Below, one piece after another: positions 40,134-47,708 of a stretch of 47,765 bases of DNA. Made by a program: the position numbers and the translations under genes. Source of the DNA: a bacterium (GTDB lineage: Bacteria; 4484-113; JAFGCY01); the NCBI GenBank assembly GCA_020849855.1, contig JADZFO010000049.1, forward strand, positions 1-47,765. Reading direction: 5' to 3'. The notes beneath the pieces were generated by a model. The model searched no databases and had not been told where the DNA came from. It worked only from the letters and a program-made list of their open reading frames with translations. Within the stretch, counting starts at the first letter, position 1. Every line of letters starts with the position of its first letter.

Positions 40134-40913
40134 TTAATCGAAAGCTCCACTCATACCAGCAAACATGACTACAAACACAAAGACCATATAGAGCGCAATG
40201 AGGCCGGCACCGATCAGCAGTACGGCCAGGCCGGCGGAGTTCCAGGCCTTCATCACTGCCTCGTACTGCTCCACCGATTCGAAGCGCCGCTCCTGCCAGG
40301 CCATCTCGCGGCCCTTGATGCCGATGTAGATCGAATAGACGATGTAAAAGCCGAAGAGCGAGAGGCCCAGGCCGATCGCGCCCCAGGTGTTGTTGCCGTT
40401 GAAGAAGCTGAAGAGGCCCCAGGGCACGAAGCCGGCGAAGGTCCAGCCCGTCGCCTGCGGCGGGGCCTGGTAGCCCGTGCCCATGCCGCTGGTATTGCCG
40501 TCCTGGGGCATGAACTGCTGGTAAGGGTTGTAGCCCGGTGGGGGCTGGGGCACCTGGGAAGGCGGCGGGACATAACCCGGCGGGGGCACATAGGACACGC
40601 CAGGGTCGCCGGTCACCGGACCTTCCGCCTGGCCCGGGCCGGGTACATAGGGGCCGGCGGGCGGCGCGGAGCTCTGCGGCGGTGGAGCCAGGTTAATGCG
40701 GTTGGGGCTGCTCTCAGCCGGCGGCGTGGCAGGCGGCGGGCTTAGCGTGAAGCCTGCCGCGCTGTCCGGGCCCGTGGCCGGCACTTCCGGCGCAGCACTG
40801 ACGCTCAGCGGCCCGGGATCGCGCTCCATGGCCGAACGCAGCTGCTGGCCGCAGGAGCCACAGAAATAGGAATCGTCCGGATTCTCAGTTCCGCACTGCG
40901 GGCAGCGCGCCAT
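40134..40913 (-). CDS. Zinc-ribbon, Pro-rich membrane protein
   Basis: The protein is 259 aa. A zinc ribbon starts it (CPQCGTENPDDSYFCGSCGQQL: C4, C7, C18, C21). A long Pro/Gly/Ser linker follows (about 30-160, with PPPGYVPPPSQVPQPPPGY). Then come two or three membrane segments (FAGFVPWGLFSFFNGNNTWG near 165-185, IGLGLSLFGFYIVYSIYIG about 188-206, and LAVLLIGAGLIALYMVFVFV about 230-250). Zinc ribbon plus proline linker plus small membrane domain is a common, poorly understood bacterial arrangement. GGAGGG precedes ATG 40913, and TATACT lies at 40943-40948. It is probably the first gene of the run into the PBP and zincin-like genes, though the 78-bp gap before the PBP start leaves room for another promoter. 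Confidence 0.75.
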   Translation of the reverse strand: MARCPQCGTENPDDSYFCGSCGQQLRSAMERDPGPLSVSAAPEVPATGPDSAAGFTLSPPPATPPAESSPNRINLAPPPQSSAPPAGPYVPGPGQAEGPVTGDPGVSYVPPPGYVPPPSQVPQPPPGYNPYQQFMPQDGNTSGMGTGYQAPPQATGWTFAGFVPWGLFSFFNGNNTWGAIGLGLSLFGFYIVYSIYIGIKGREMAWQERRFESVEQYEAVMKAWNSAGLAVLLIGAGLIALYMVFVFVVMFAGMSGAFD

Positions 40914-40942
40914 ACACCCTCCAGGAAACAGCCAGAGGCTGG

Positions 40943-40948
40943 AGTATA
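40943..40948 (-). promoter_or_regulatory. -10 box of the zinc-ribbon membrane gene
   Basis: TATACTCCAG on the minus strand, in the extended form seen at other genes here. It is followed by the short repeat CAGCCTCTGGCTG and GGAGGG before ATG 40913. Confidence 0.55.
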
Positions 40949-40950
40949 GC

Positions 40951-41493
40951 CTAGATGCCCTCTGCGGAAGCGGTGGCGGTGTCCGCTGCCCGGCCGGAGA
41001 ACTCGCGGTCCAGCATGTACATGCCGGCGGGGCTGTCGGCCACGCGGCGGATCTTGGCGCAGGCCTCTTCCAGCATGGCCTCTTCCTCGACCTGCTCGGA
41101 GACGAACCACTGCAGGAAGATGCGGGTGGCGATGTCGTTCTCGTCCTCGGCCAGCTTATACAGCTTGTAGAAGGCCTGGGTCAGCGAACGCTCATGGCCC
41201 AGCGCGGCCTCAAAGGCCGCCAGGGGGCTGTCCCATGAGGTCGGCGGGCCCTGGATATGCTGGATCTGCACGTTCCAGCCGCGCTCGATGATGAAGTCGA
41301 AGATGCGGCGGGCGTGATAGTTCTCCTCCTGGGCCTGCACATCGCACCACTTGGCGAAGCCGGTCAGGTTCTCATGCATGAAGTGCGCCTGCATGCTGCG
41401 GTACATGTTGGAGGAGTACATTTCCTCATTGAGCTGCTTGTTCAGCGCCGTCTCAACCTTGTTCTGCTTACGTTCCTGCCGCGCACCGGCCAT
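40951..41493 (-). CDS. ftnA: Bacterial non-heme ferritin
   Basis: A 180-aa iron-storage protein. The four-helix ferritin fold carries ferroxidase residues that align with E. coli FtnA: Glu24 (NEEMYSSNMY), Glu57 and His60 (AQEENYHARRIFD), the Glu of LGHERSLTQAFYKL and the Gln of LQWFVSEQVEEE. It stores Fe(II) as mineral in a cytosolic 24-mer. Its C-terminal tail (DREFSGRAADTATASAEGI) is longer than usual and low in complexity. The start is ATG 41493 with AGAGGTG upstream; TATTGT near 41576-41581 may be the -10 box. The gene lies 37 bp before the zinc-ribbon membrane gene, which has its own promoter. Confidence 0.94.
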   Translation of the reverse strand: MAGARQERKQNKVETALNKQLNEEMYSSNMYRSMQAHFMHENLTGFAKWCDVQAQEENYHARRIFDFIIERGWNVQIQHIQGPPTSWDSPLAAFEAALGHERSLTQAFYKLYKLAEDENDIATRIFLQWFVSEQVEEEAMLEEACAKIRRVADSPAGMYMLDREFSGRAADTATASAEGI

Positions 41494-41698
41494 GTCAACA
41501 CCTCTGATGATCTTGGCTTGCTGAAACCCGGAGGCTTAACCCCGCCTGCCGGTCGCGGCAGCGCCTCTGCCGCGGACAATAGGTTACCACCGCCCGGCAC
41601 TGCTTGTCGAAAGCAGAACCAGTCTCAGCTGCGGCTGAGCTTTGGCGTCGCCGCAGTGCAATTCATCGGCAGCAGCTGCACAGCTATGCAGCCTGTGC

Positions 41699-41722
41699 TA
41701 TATTAGTTGCGTGCGCACGCAA
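41699..41722 (+). promoter_or_regulatory. MarR-gene promoter, start and operator-like palindrome
   Basis: TATATT (41699-41704) lies six bases before GTG 41711, so the message is leaderless. A perfect 16-bp palindrome, TTGCGTGC / GCACGCAA (41707-41722), covers the predicted transcription start and the start codon. MarR-family repressors bind palindromes of this size, so autorepression by blocking RNA polymerase is the likely role. Confidence 0.7.
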
Positions 41723-42148
41723 TTAGCAAGGGATTCAACATCAGCGGCCAGCCACAGTGAGCTTTTTGAGCTGCTCGGCGAGCTGGCGCGCCGGCGTTTC
41801 CAGAGCGCCGAAAGCAGCTTTGCCCGCCTGGGCCTGAACCACAGCGAAGCCCGCCTGCTGAAACTTCTCAGCGCGGCGGGTGGACAGGCTGCGCAGGAGG
41901 AGCTGTCGGCCGGCCTTGGCATAGACCGCAGCAACAGCGGCCGCGCTCTTAAAAGTCTGGAGCAGCAGGGTCTGATCCTGCGCTCTGCCGGCGAGGACAA
42001 GCGCCGCAAGCTGGTGCGACTGACGGCCGAGGGCCGCAGGAAGGCCACGGCAGCCGGCCGCCTGCGCGGCGAGATCATCAGCGCCTTTCTGGGCCGCCTG
42101 AGCGAAGCCGATGCCGCCGAGCTCTGTCGCCTGCTGAGGAGGATCTGA
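41711..42148 (+). CDS. MarR-family transcriptional regulator
   Basis: A 145-aa repressor-type protein of usual MarR length. The winged helix is clear: LNHSEARLLKLLSAAGGQAA, EELSAGLGIDRSNSGRALKS (recognition helix) and the wing ILRSAGEDKRRKLVRLTAEG. Dimer helices flank it. GTG 41711 is chosen because TATATT lies six bases upstream; the frame runs further upstream but crosses the promoter. The gene is followed two bases later by an MFS exporter, an organisation in which MarR proteins sense a toxic compound and derepress its pump. GGAGG near its end serves the next gene. The ligand is unknown. Confidence 0.93.
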   Translation: MRTQLARDSTSAASHSELFELLGELARRRFQSAESSFARLGLNHSEARLLKLLSAAGGQAAQEELSAGLGIDRSNSGRALKSLEQQGLILRSAGEDKRRKLVRLTAEGRRKATAAGRLRGEIISAFLGRLSEADAAELCRLLRRI

Positions 42149-42150
42149 GC

Positions 42151-43572
42151 ATGAGTGGCAGCAGCAGAAACAGCGTCCACTGGCAGGCCACAGCAGCCCT
42201 GGCCCTTGCGACCGCGCTGGCCAGCCTGGGCAGCAGCAGCATGAACATCGCCCTGCCCCGGCTCGCCAGCGACTTCCATGCCGGGCTGCCGGAGCTGCAG
42301 TGGGCTGTGCTGGCGTATCTACTGCCGGGCACGGCGCTGATCCTCATCATCGGCCGCCTGGGCGACAGCTTTGGGACCCGCCGCGTGCTGCTGCTGGGCC
42401 TGTGGCTCTATGTGCTGGGAGCAGTGGCCAGCGCTCTGGCCCCCGGACTGGGCTGGCTGCTGGCGGCGCGGGCCGTGCAGGGCAGTGGCGCGGCGGCCAT
42501 GCTGGCCCTCAGCCTGGCACTGGCCGCGGACAGCAGCTCCGGCGGCAGCGGCGGCCGCAGCATGGGCCTGCTGGCCAGCAGCTCCGCCCTTGGCACCGCG
42601 CTGGGGCCCGCGCTTGGCGGGCTTCTGCTGGACGGACCCGGCTGGCGGGCTGTGTTTGCGCTGCTGGCCCTGCTTGCCCTGGGCACCGCCCTGCTCTCCC
42701 TGCGCGCTCTGGCCCCGGACCCGCAGCTGGACCGCCCGGCGCTGCGGGCTGCCGATCTTCCGCCAGCCCTGCTGCTGAGCGCCGGACTGACGGCCCTGAT
42801 GCTGGCGCTCAGCTTCAGCCGCGGATCCCTGAGCCCGGCGGTCGGCGCACTGCTGCTGGCCGCCCTTGTCTGTGCAGGCCTCTTCTATCTGCTGCAGCGC
42901 GGCAGCCTCAGGCCGCTGCTTGCGCCAGAACTGCTGCAGGCCGGCGGCATGCGCAGCTCGCTGTGGCAGAGCCTGCTGGTCTCAGCCGTGCTGATGGCCA
43001 GCCTGGTGGTCGGGCCTTTTTACCTCAGTGAGGGACTGGGCCTGAGCAGCGCGATATCCGGCCTGCTGCTGGCCGCAGGCCCGCTTGTTGTCATGCTCAG
43101 CGGGCCGCTGGCCGGCGCAATGACAGAGCGCTTTGGCCCGCGCTGCACCGCGGCCCTGGGGCTGGCCGGGCTGGCGCTGGCGGCCCTGCTCTTTGCCCTG
43201 CTGCCGCTTGCGCTGGGCCTGGGCGGCTGGCTGCTGCCGCTGACTGTGCTGACCTTCTCCTATGCGCTCTTCCAGACCGGCAACAACACAGCGGTCATGG
43301 CCAAGGCTGGAACGCAGTTGCGGGCTGCCGCAGCGGCCATGCTGAACCTGTCGCGCAACCTGGGCCTGGCGGCCGGGACTGCGGTGTTCACCCTGCTCTA
43401 CAGCCTGGCCAGCGAAACGGCGGCCGGCGATGCGGCAGCCGCGTCCAGCCACGGCCTGCATATGGTCTTCGCCCCGGCGGCGCTGCTTCTGCTGCTGGCC
43501 CTGGGCGGCGGGCTGGGACAGCGGCCCTGCCGTCGCGCGGCAAGGCCTGAAGCAGACGCCCTGCTGGCCTAA
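42151..43572 (+). CDS. MFS drug-efflux transporter (DHA2-like)
   Basis: A 473-aa inner-membrane proton antiporter with about 13-14 hydrophobic segments. Family features are the N-terminal SSSMNIALPRLASDFHAG and AYLLPGTALILIIGRLGDSF (motif A region in the loop, GDSFGTRR), and ALGTALGPALGGLLLDGPGW (motif C-type, antiporter-specific). These suggest the DHA2/EmrB-QacA group, which expels drugs or detergents. The C-terminus (CRRAARPEADALLA) is cytosolic. Very high Leu/Ala/Gly content is normal here. It is co-transcribed with the MarR gene, 2 bp downstream. Its TAA stop overlaps by three bases the stop of the convergent propeller gene. Confidence 0.92.
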   Translation: MSGSSRNSVHWQATAALALATALASLGSSSMNIALPRLASDFHAGLPELQWAVLAYLLPGTALILIIGRLGDSFGTRRVLLLGLWLYVLGAVASALAPGLGWLLAARAVQGSGAAAMLALSLALAADSSSGGSGGRSMGLLASSSALGTALGPALGGLLLDGPGWRAVFALLALLALGTALLSLRALAPDPQLDRPALRAADLPPALLLSAGLTALMLALSFSRGSLSPAVGALLLAALVCAGLFYLLQRGSLRPLLAPELLQAGGMRSSLWQSLLVSAVLMASLVVGPFYLSEGLGLSSAISGLLLAAGPLVVMLSGPLAGAMTERFGPRCTAALGLAGLALAALLFALLPLALGLGGWLLPLTVLTFSYALFQTGNNTAVMAKAGTQLRAAAAAMLNLSRNLGLAAGTAVFTLLYSLASETAAGDAAAASSHGLHMVFAPAALLLLLALGGGLGQRPCRRAARPEADALLA

Positions 43573-44783
43573 GGCTTGAAGGCCTGCAGCTCGTGGCTGC
43601 CGACCGCGACATAGACCAGGCCGTCCGGGCCAAGAGCCGGGTTCGAGACAGGCACCCGGCCCAGATCCGCTGCCCACTCCACCTTGCCGGCCGAGGACAG
43701 ACACAGCAGACGCTGCTGGCGGCCGGGACTTCTGGACAGCCTTCTGAATCTGTAACTCAGTTTGCTGAGCTGCTTTTGAATTTTTGTCCCTGAGGCGGGA
43801 TTGGAAGCCTCCCGGCTGCTGTCGGGCACCAGATACAGACGGCCGCCACTTGCCAGCAGCGGCCGGTGAGTAAAGCCACAGCGCCGCGTCCATTCGTGAC
43901 CCACCGGGCCAAAGGCCGTCAGCAGGCCGCTGCTGCAGCAGAGGTACAGGCGCCCGTCCTGCGCCGCCGCGCTGCCAACATGGCCCCAATGCGGCTGCCA
44001 GGGGCCGGTCCAGATCGTGCTGCCCTGCAGGTCCACCCCGATACAGCTGCCTTGCTCGTCGCTGACGAAGATCCAGTCGCCGGCAAGCAGCGGTCCGCTC
44101 CAGTTGTGAACGCCGATGTTCTTTTTCCAGCCCAGTCTGCCGGTGGCAGAAATGCAGTAAAGGACACCATCGCTGCCGGAGATATACATCTCGCCCTGCG
44201 GGCCGCAGTCGGCGCAAAGGCTGGACCGGGCCGGAAGCTGGTAGTGCCAGACCGCCTTTCCGGCCGAGTCCAGTGCCACCAGCAGGCCATCGCGCTGCAG
44301 CACGCAGACCAGATCAGGGCCCACGGCAACATTCCGGGCCAGCTTCTGCGGAAAGTCGCAGCGCCATATCTGCCTGCCTGCAGAGTCCAGCGACAGCACT
44401 GAGCCCGTAGCGTTGGCACTCTTATCGCCCTGCTTGATGATGGTCTCCCCGGGCCGGCCCGGATAGACCTGTGTTGTGAAGTCGTTGGTGCCGTCCAGTG
44501 CCTGCTTCCAGGCGCTGCTCCCGTCATCCTGCAGCGACAGAATTGAGCACTGGCACTTCATAACACTGCCGGCTGGAAACCAGTCAGCAACACGGCAGGC
44601 CCAGGACTGTTCCAGGCGCACCAGCTCACGGCAGGAGCCTTCCTTGCTCTGCAGGATAGATGCCTTGACCAGCCGCAGCGGCTTGCGGCGTTCGGGCTGC
44701 AGCACAAGCAGCAGGACAAGAGCAGCCAGCACACTCAGCGCTGCAATTAATGCCGTACTTATTCCTGCGGCGGAGGCCTTCAT
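43569..44783 (-). CDS. Membrane-anchored PQQ-type propeller protein
   Basis: The protein is 404 aa. An N-terminal uncleaved anchor is likely (about 8-27, ISTALIAALSVLAALVLLLV, followed by basic residues). The rest consists of PQQ/BamB-like propeller blades: VLSLDSAGRQIWRCDF, LVALDSAGKAVWHYQL, LYCISATGRLGWKKNI, CIGVDLQGSTIWTG and LLCLSSAGKVEWAADLG. A basic insert (about 310-345, SGTKIQKQLSKLSYRFRRLS) breaks the pattern. Propellers of this kind serve as scaffolds or sensors. It lacks the Trp-docking quinone motifs I would expect of a dehydrogenase. It is leaderless (TATACT six bases before ATG 44783) and convergent with the MFS gene, whose stop codon it overlaps. Confidence 0.82.
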   Translation of the reverse strand: MKASAAGISTALIAALSVLAALVLLLVLQPERRKPLRLVKASILQSKEGSCRELVRLEQSWACRVADWFPAGSVMKCQCSILSLQDDGSSAWKQALDGTNDFTTQVYPGRPGETIIKQGDKSANATGSVLSLDSAGRQIWRCDFPQKLARNVAVGPDLVCVLQRDGLLVALDSAGKAVWHYQLPARSSLCADCGPQGEMYISGSDGVLYCISATGRLGWKKNIGVHNWSGPLLAGDWIFVSDEQGSCIGVDLQGSTIWTGPWQPHWGHVGSAAAQDGRLYLCCSSGLLTAFGPVGHEWTRRCGFTHRPLLASGGRLYLVPDSSREASNPASGTKIQKQLSKLSYRFRRLSRSPGRQQRLLCLSSAGKVEWAADLGRVPVSNPALGPDGLVYVAVGSHELQAFKP

Positions 44784-44789
44784 GGCCGG

Positions 44790-44795
44790 AGTATA
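44790..44795 (-). promoter_or_regulatory. -10 box of the leaderless propeller gene
   Basis: TATACT-CCGGCC-ATG on the minus strand, six-base gap. Confidence 0.6.
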
Positions 44796-44890
44796 ACAGC
44801 GCTGGGGACGGCAGGGCGGGCAGTCTCAGGCCTCCCTGACGGAACGCTGGAAAGCTTGAAATCTGCGCCCCGGCGGAGGGCTTAAATCTG

Positions 44891-44919
44891 TTGCAGGGAT
44901 GCATATTGCATGGTATATT
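44891..44919 (+). promoter_or_regulatory. Promoter of the tRNA cluster
   Basis: TTGCAG (44891-44896), 17 bp, then TATATT (44914-44919): an optimally spaced sigma-70-type promoter. The spacer holds the inverted repeat ATGCA-TAT-TGCAT. Transcription should start about 10 bp before tRNA-Val. Confidence 0.65.
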
Positions 44920-44935
44920 CACTCTCCCTGAACGA

Positions 44936-45009
44936 GGGCGCTTAGCTCAGCTGGTCAGAGCGCGTGCTTCACACGCACGAGGTCAGAGGTTCGAGCCCTC
45001 TAGCGCCCA
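44936..45009 (+). tRNA. tRNA-Val (anticodon CAC)
   Basis: The acceptor stem GGGCGCT pairs with AGCGCCC. D-arm TAGCTCAGCTGGTCAGAG, anticodon stem CGTGC/GCACG with loop TTCACAC and T-arm GGTTCGAGCC are all present. The 3' CCA is not encoded. A short hairpin (GCCCAG...CTGGGC) follows. Confidence 0.95.
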
Positions 45010-45059
45010 GTTACCCTACTGGGCTGCAGGGGTCCCGCCGTCAGGCGGAGCGAATTTAA

Positions 45060-45133
45060 GGGGACGTGGTCTAGTGGCCTAGGATGCCTGCCTGTCACGC
45101 AGGAGGTCGCGAGTTCGAATCTCGTCGTCCCCG
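45060..45133 (+). tRNA. tRNA-Asp (anticodon GTC)
   Basis: Acceptor GGGGACG pairs with CGTCCCC. The anticodon stem is CCTGC/GCAGG with loop CTGTCAC, and the T-loop is GTTCGAAT. CCA is not encoded. Its anticodon loop, read on the other strand, supplies the stop codon of the adjacent recombinase frame. Confidence 0.95.
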
Positions 45134-46771
45134 TATTCCCCCCTGGCGGGATAGCTCAGTTGGTAGAGCAGGGGACTGAAAATCCCCGTGTCGGCGGTTC
45201 AAGTCCGTCTCCCGCCACCATTCTTTAAACTCCCCGCGCCGCGCCAGCGGCGCGTAATGCGAATTCCAGTCAGAGAGCACTTTCCGCGATTCAACTCTCT
45301 GGTTCGAGCCAGCCTGAGAGAGCAGCTCTCTCAGTTTCATGGGATCACCCTCCGCAGTCTGGAGATTTCTGAGCCAGACTGCGTTTATCTGCTCACGCAG
45401 TGGTTCGAGCCACCAATCAGCGCCCTTGTGGGCGATCTCTGATTTACGAGCCTCCAAAGCCACCCGCTGTTCCACCAGCGGCTTCTTGCGGGCAGCATAG
45501 TCTGCCCGATTCATTTCCCCATCCACCAGCAAGTCATTCAACCTACTCAGCTTCGCTGAGATCTTTTCCATTTCCAGTTCAATCTCGGTCATGCGGCCGA
45601 CCGTCTGCTGCTTTTCTTCAACGCTCCACTTCTCGATCTGCTCCAGCATCGGGATGGCCCAGTCGTCCGGAAGAGCTACCTGGAGCATCAGCTCGTAGAG
45701 CTGCGCTGTAAGGCTCTCCTCGCGCAGGTAGGGCTGCGCGCAGGCCATTCTGGGGTTCTTCTTGGTGCAGCGGTAATAGACCCAGGAGTGGACCTTTCCG
45801 CTGACCATGTGCTTTGTGTGCCTCTCAGCGGTGATGGCGCAGCCACACTCTGCGCAGCGCAAGAGGCTGGAATAGACAAAGGCCTCCTTGTACTGGGCCT
45901 GCTTGCGGCCTCGCTGCTTCATGACCTGCTGTACCTTGTCCCAGTCCGCCTTGGACATTGCAGGTTGATGGATAGCCTCATAGAGGACGCCTTTGTAGAT
46001 AAAAGCGCCGTAGTAGAAGTGGTCACTAAGCATATCCATGATGTGCTGGGGAGAGAAGGGCTTTCCCTGACGGGTAGCAACTCCTTCACGGTAGAGCCAG
46101 AGAGCAATGTCACGGCAGCTGCAGGTGCCGGTCAGGTACTTCGCAAATGCCTCCTGGACCAAGGGGAAGATCAGGGGATCTGGCTCGGCGATCTTGGTCT
46201 TGGCGTTGTTGACATAGCCTAGCCTGGCTGGGCCAGGGAAGATGCCCTTGTCCGCGCGGGACTGCATACCTCGTTTGACTACCTCTCCCAAGCTGTCTGA
46301 GTAACGCTTACCCTCGGTCATCAGAAATCCCAGCATGAATTTGTCTGTGCTGCGGTTGTAATACGTCATGCTGGATGTCACAACGCACTGCAAAAGGCCT
46401 GAGTCCATTAAAGTGATGATTTTGGCCTGGTCGGCGGGGTTACGAGACAGTCTCGACGGGTCCCAGACCAAGAGGGCATTAGCGCTTCCTGACTCAATCA
46501 AGGCGATGGCTTCGCCGAAGATGGGACGGCCTGGCATCTTGGCGCTTTGACTCTCTTCGAGCCTCTTGATGACCCGCAGGCCCTGCTCCGCCTCGGCCCG
46601 CGCCGCCCAGGCCTTCTGATCAGGGATACTCTGGATCTGCCGCTCGTCGCTGTCCGATGACTTCCTTGTATACTCCACAAAGACCAACCGGGGCTCTACG
46701 GCGGGCTCATTGGTCAGTTTAAAGCTGTTATTGCGCTGGAATCTCTTTGGGTAGTTCTTCGGGATCGTCAT
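45095..46771 (-). CDS. Large serine recombinase reading into antisense tRNA
   Basis: The frame is 558 aa. The resolvase domain (about 28-175) has the catalytic Ser38 in VEYTRKSSDSDERQ and LLVWDPSRLSRNPAD. The Recombinase domain covers about 190-300, a zinc ribbon about 310-355 (LRCAECGCAITAE and YYRCTKKNPRMACAQ), and a coiled coil about 390-470 (MTEIELEMEKISAKLSRLND). This is an integrase of the phage/ICE large-serine class. From Trp518 to the end the protein is the antisense translation of tRNA-Phe (ETDLNRRHGDFQSPALPTEL) and half of tRNA-Asp, ending at a stop from the tRNA-Asp anticodon loop. Before integration the gene would have had another 3' end. TATACT lies eight bases before the ATG. 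Confidence 0.9.
   Translation of the reverse strand: MTIPKNYPKRFQRNNSFKLTNEPAVEPRLVFVEYTRKSSDSDERQIQSIPDQKAWAARAEAEQGLRVIKRLEESQSAKMPGRPIFGEAIALIESGSANALLVWDPSRLSRNPADQAKIITLMDSGLLQCVVTSSMTYYNRSTDKFMLGFLMTEGKRYSDSLGEVVKRGMQSRADKGIFPGPARLGYVNNAKTKIAEPDPLIFPLVQEAFAKYLTGTCSCRDIALWLYREGVATRQGKPFSPQHIMDMLSDHFYYGAFIYKGVLYEAIHQPAMSKADWDKVQQVMKQRGRKQAQYKEAFVYSSLLRCAECGCAITAERHTKHMVSGKVHSWVYYRCTKKNPRMACAQPYLREESLTAQLYELMLQVALPDDWAIPMLEQIEKWSVEEKQQTVGRMTEIELEMEKISAKLSRLNDLLVDGEMNRADYAARKKPLVEQRVALEARKSEIAHKGADWWLEPLREQINAVWLRNLQTAEGDPMKLRELLSQAGSNQRVESRKVLSDWNSHYAPLARRGEFKEWWRETDLNRRHGDFQSPALPTELSRQGGIRGRRDSNSRPPA
45145..45220 (+). tRNA. tRNA-Phe (anticodon GAA), integration target
   Basis: Acceptor GGCGGGA pairs with TCCCGCC. 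The anticodon stem is GGGGA/TCCCC with loop CTGAAAA, and the T-loop is GTTCAAGT. Unlike the two upstream tRNAs it is followed by an encoded CCA (45218-45220). The recombinase gene meets it end to end, so its 3' end is the probable attachment site. Confidence 0.96.
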
Positions 46772-46779
46772 AACACTTT

Positions 46780-46785
46780 AGTATA
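46780..46785 (-). promoter_or_regulatory. -10 box of the recombinase gene
   Basis: TATACT on the minus strand, eight bases before ATG 46771; it overlaps the start of the 20-bp gap after the metallo-beta-lactamase stop. Confidence 0.5.
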
Positions 46786-46791
46786 CCTGCG

Positions 46792-47631
46792 TTAAGTACT
46801 TATTGCAGAAGACTTGCTGGTGGAAACTTCCCATTTGCCGTCCTTGACCGCGACCCGGATGCGGCCGTCACCGCGCGTGGTCAACACCCGTCGAAATGAA
46901 CCATCGGGCATCTTTACCCCCTTGGCATGTTCGCGGTAGGGGACACGCTGCAGGACTGTCCTACCCGCAGCCTGCTCCTTATCGGAAATGCAGATCAGCT
47001 TGGGGCTGAGGTACTCAAATACTTCCGGGCAATAACCGGAAGGGCGGCCATGGTGACTGGCCAGGAAGAGGTTGGTCTCCCTGAGCATGTATCTGAATGC
47101 CTCATTCTTGAGATGCAGGCGCCAGCCGCGGGCATTCAGGTCGCCGGGCAGGCAGACCGTGAAGCCGTCTTCGCTGAGGAAAGCCACCATGGAAAGGTCG
47201 TTCATATCGCGGACAGCGCCGATTGGGAGATAGAAGAGCCGAAGGGCCAGGCTCTTGAACTGCCGGCTGGCATCCAGCGGCTGCAGCTCACCCGTGGTCT
47301 TGCTGCGGTTGAGGTAGGCGGCCTGGGCCTTGCTCAAGGTCGCTTTGAGGTCACTGAGGTGCTGGATCTGCAGCTGTGGGTGCTGCCAAACATGCGAAGG
47401 CTTGAGCCGCTCAACTACATCCGCCAAGTCAGCCACGTGGTCTTGGTCGGCATGGCTGATGATCACGTGGTTAAGCCTGCGGCGGCTGCCAAAGCCCTGT
47501 TCGGCCAGCGCATCACTTGGCCGCCAGCCGGTAGAGCGGTTGTAGCCGCAGTCTACTAATACCGATTCACCCGCCTCACTGAGGATCAGTATGCAGTCTC
47601 CATGTTCAACATCGAAGATACGGACGTCCAT
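46792..47631 (-). CDS. ComEC-like metallo-beta-lactamase fold protein
   Basis: The protein is about 279 aa. The metal-binding motif is H60-A-D-Q-D-H65 (VIISHADQDHVADL), the H-x-D-x-D-H form typical of ComEC/Rec2-related domains. VDCG (residues 27-29), NDLSMVAFLSEDGFTVCLPG and LASHHGRPSGY follow in order. No membrane segments or signal are present, so unlike ComEC it is a lone soluble domain. Such proteins act on nucleic acids or small phosphoesters and are frequent in defence islands and mobile elements; a specific role here is inference. I take ATG 47631 (GATAAT nine bases upstream); the frame runs to 47670 without better support. It lies 20 bp before the recombinase and may have partners beyond the edge. 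Confidence 0.8.
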   Translation of the reverse strand: MDVRIFDVEHGDCILILSEAGESVLVDCGYNRSTGWRPSDALAEQGFGSRRRLNHVIISHADQDHVADLADVVERLKPSHVWQHPQLQIQHLSDLKATLSKAQAAYLNRSKTTGELQPLDASRQFKSLALRLFYLPIGAVRDMNDLSMVAFLSEDGFTVCLPGDLNARGWRLHLKNEAFRYMLRETNLFLASHHGRPSGYCPEVFEYLSPKLICISDKEQAAGRTVLQRVPYREHAKGVKMPDGSFRRVLTTRGDGRIRVAVKDGKWEVSTSKSSAIST

Positions 47632-47691
47632 AACCCGATCATTATCCTGCGGATGTGCCGCGTCTCGCAAGCTCGACGCGGTCCAGGTTAC

Positions 47692-47708
47692 GCCGGGCTA
47701 AGCCCGGC
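47692..47708. repeat. Small perfect hairpin near the window edge
   Basis: GCCGGGC (47692-47698), loop TAA, GCCCGGC (47702-47708). On the minus strand it is preceded by CAGTTTT and not followed by T residues, so it is not a clear terminator for an upstream gene. Confidence 0.5.

Noticed and set aside
45095..45217. A conserved C-terminal domain of the recombinase (ETDLNRRHGDFQSPALPTEL)
   Set aside because: This is the antisense translation of tRNA-Phe and is often mistaken for protein homology. It is kept only as an observation about the attachment site.
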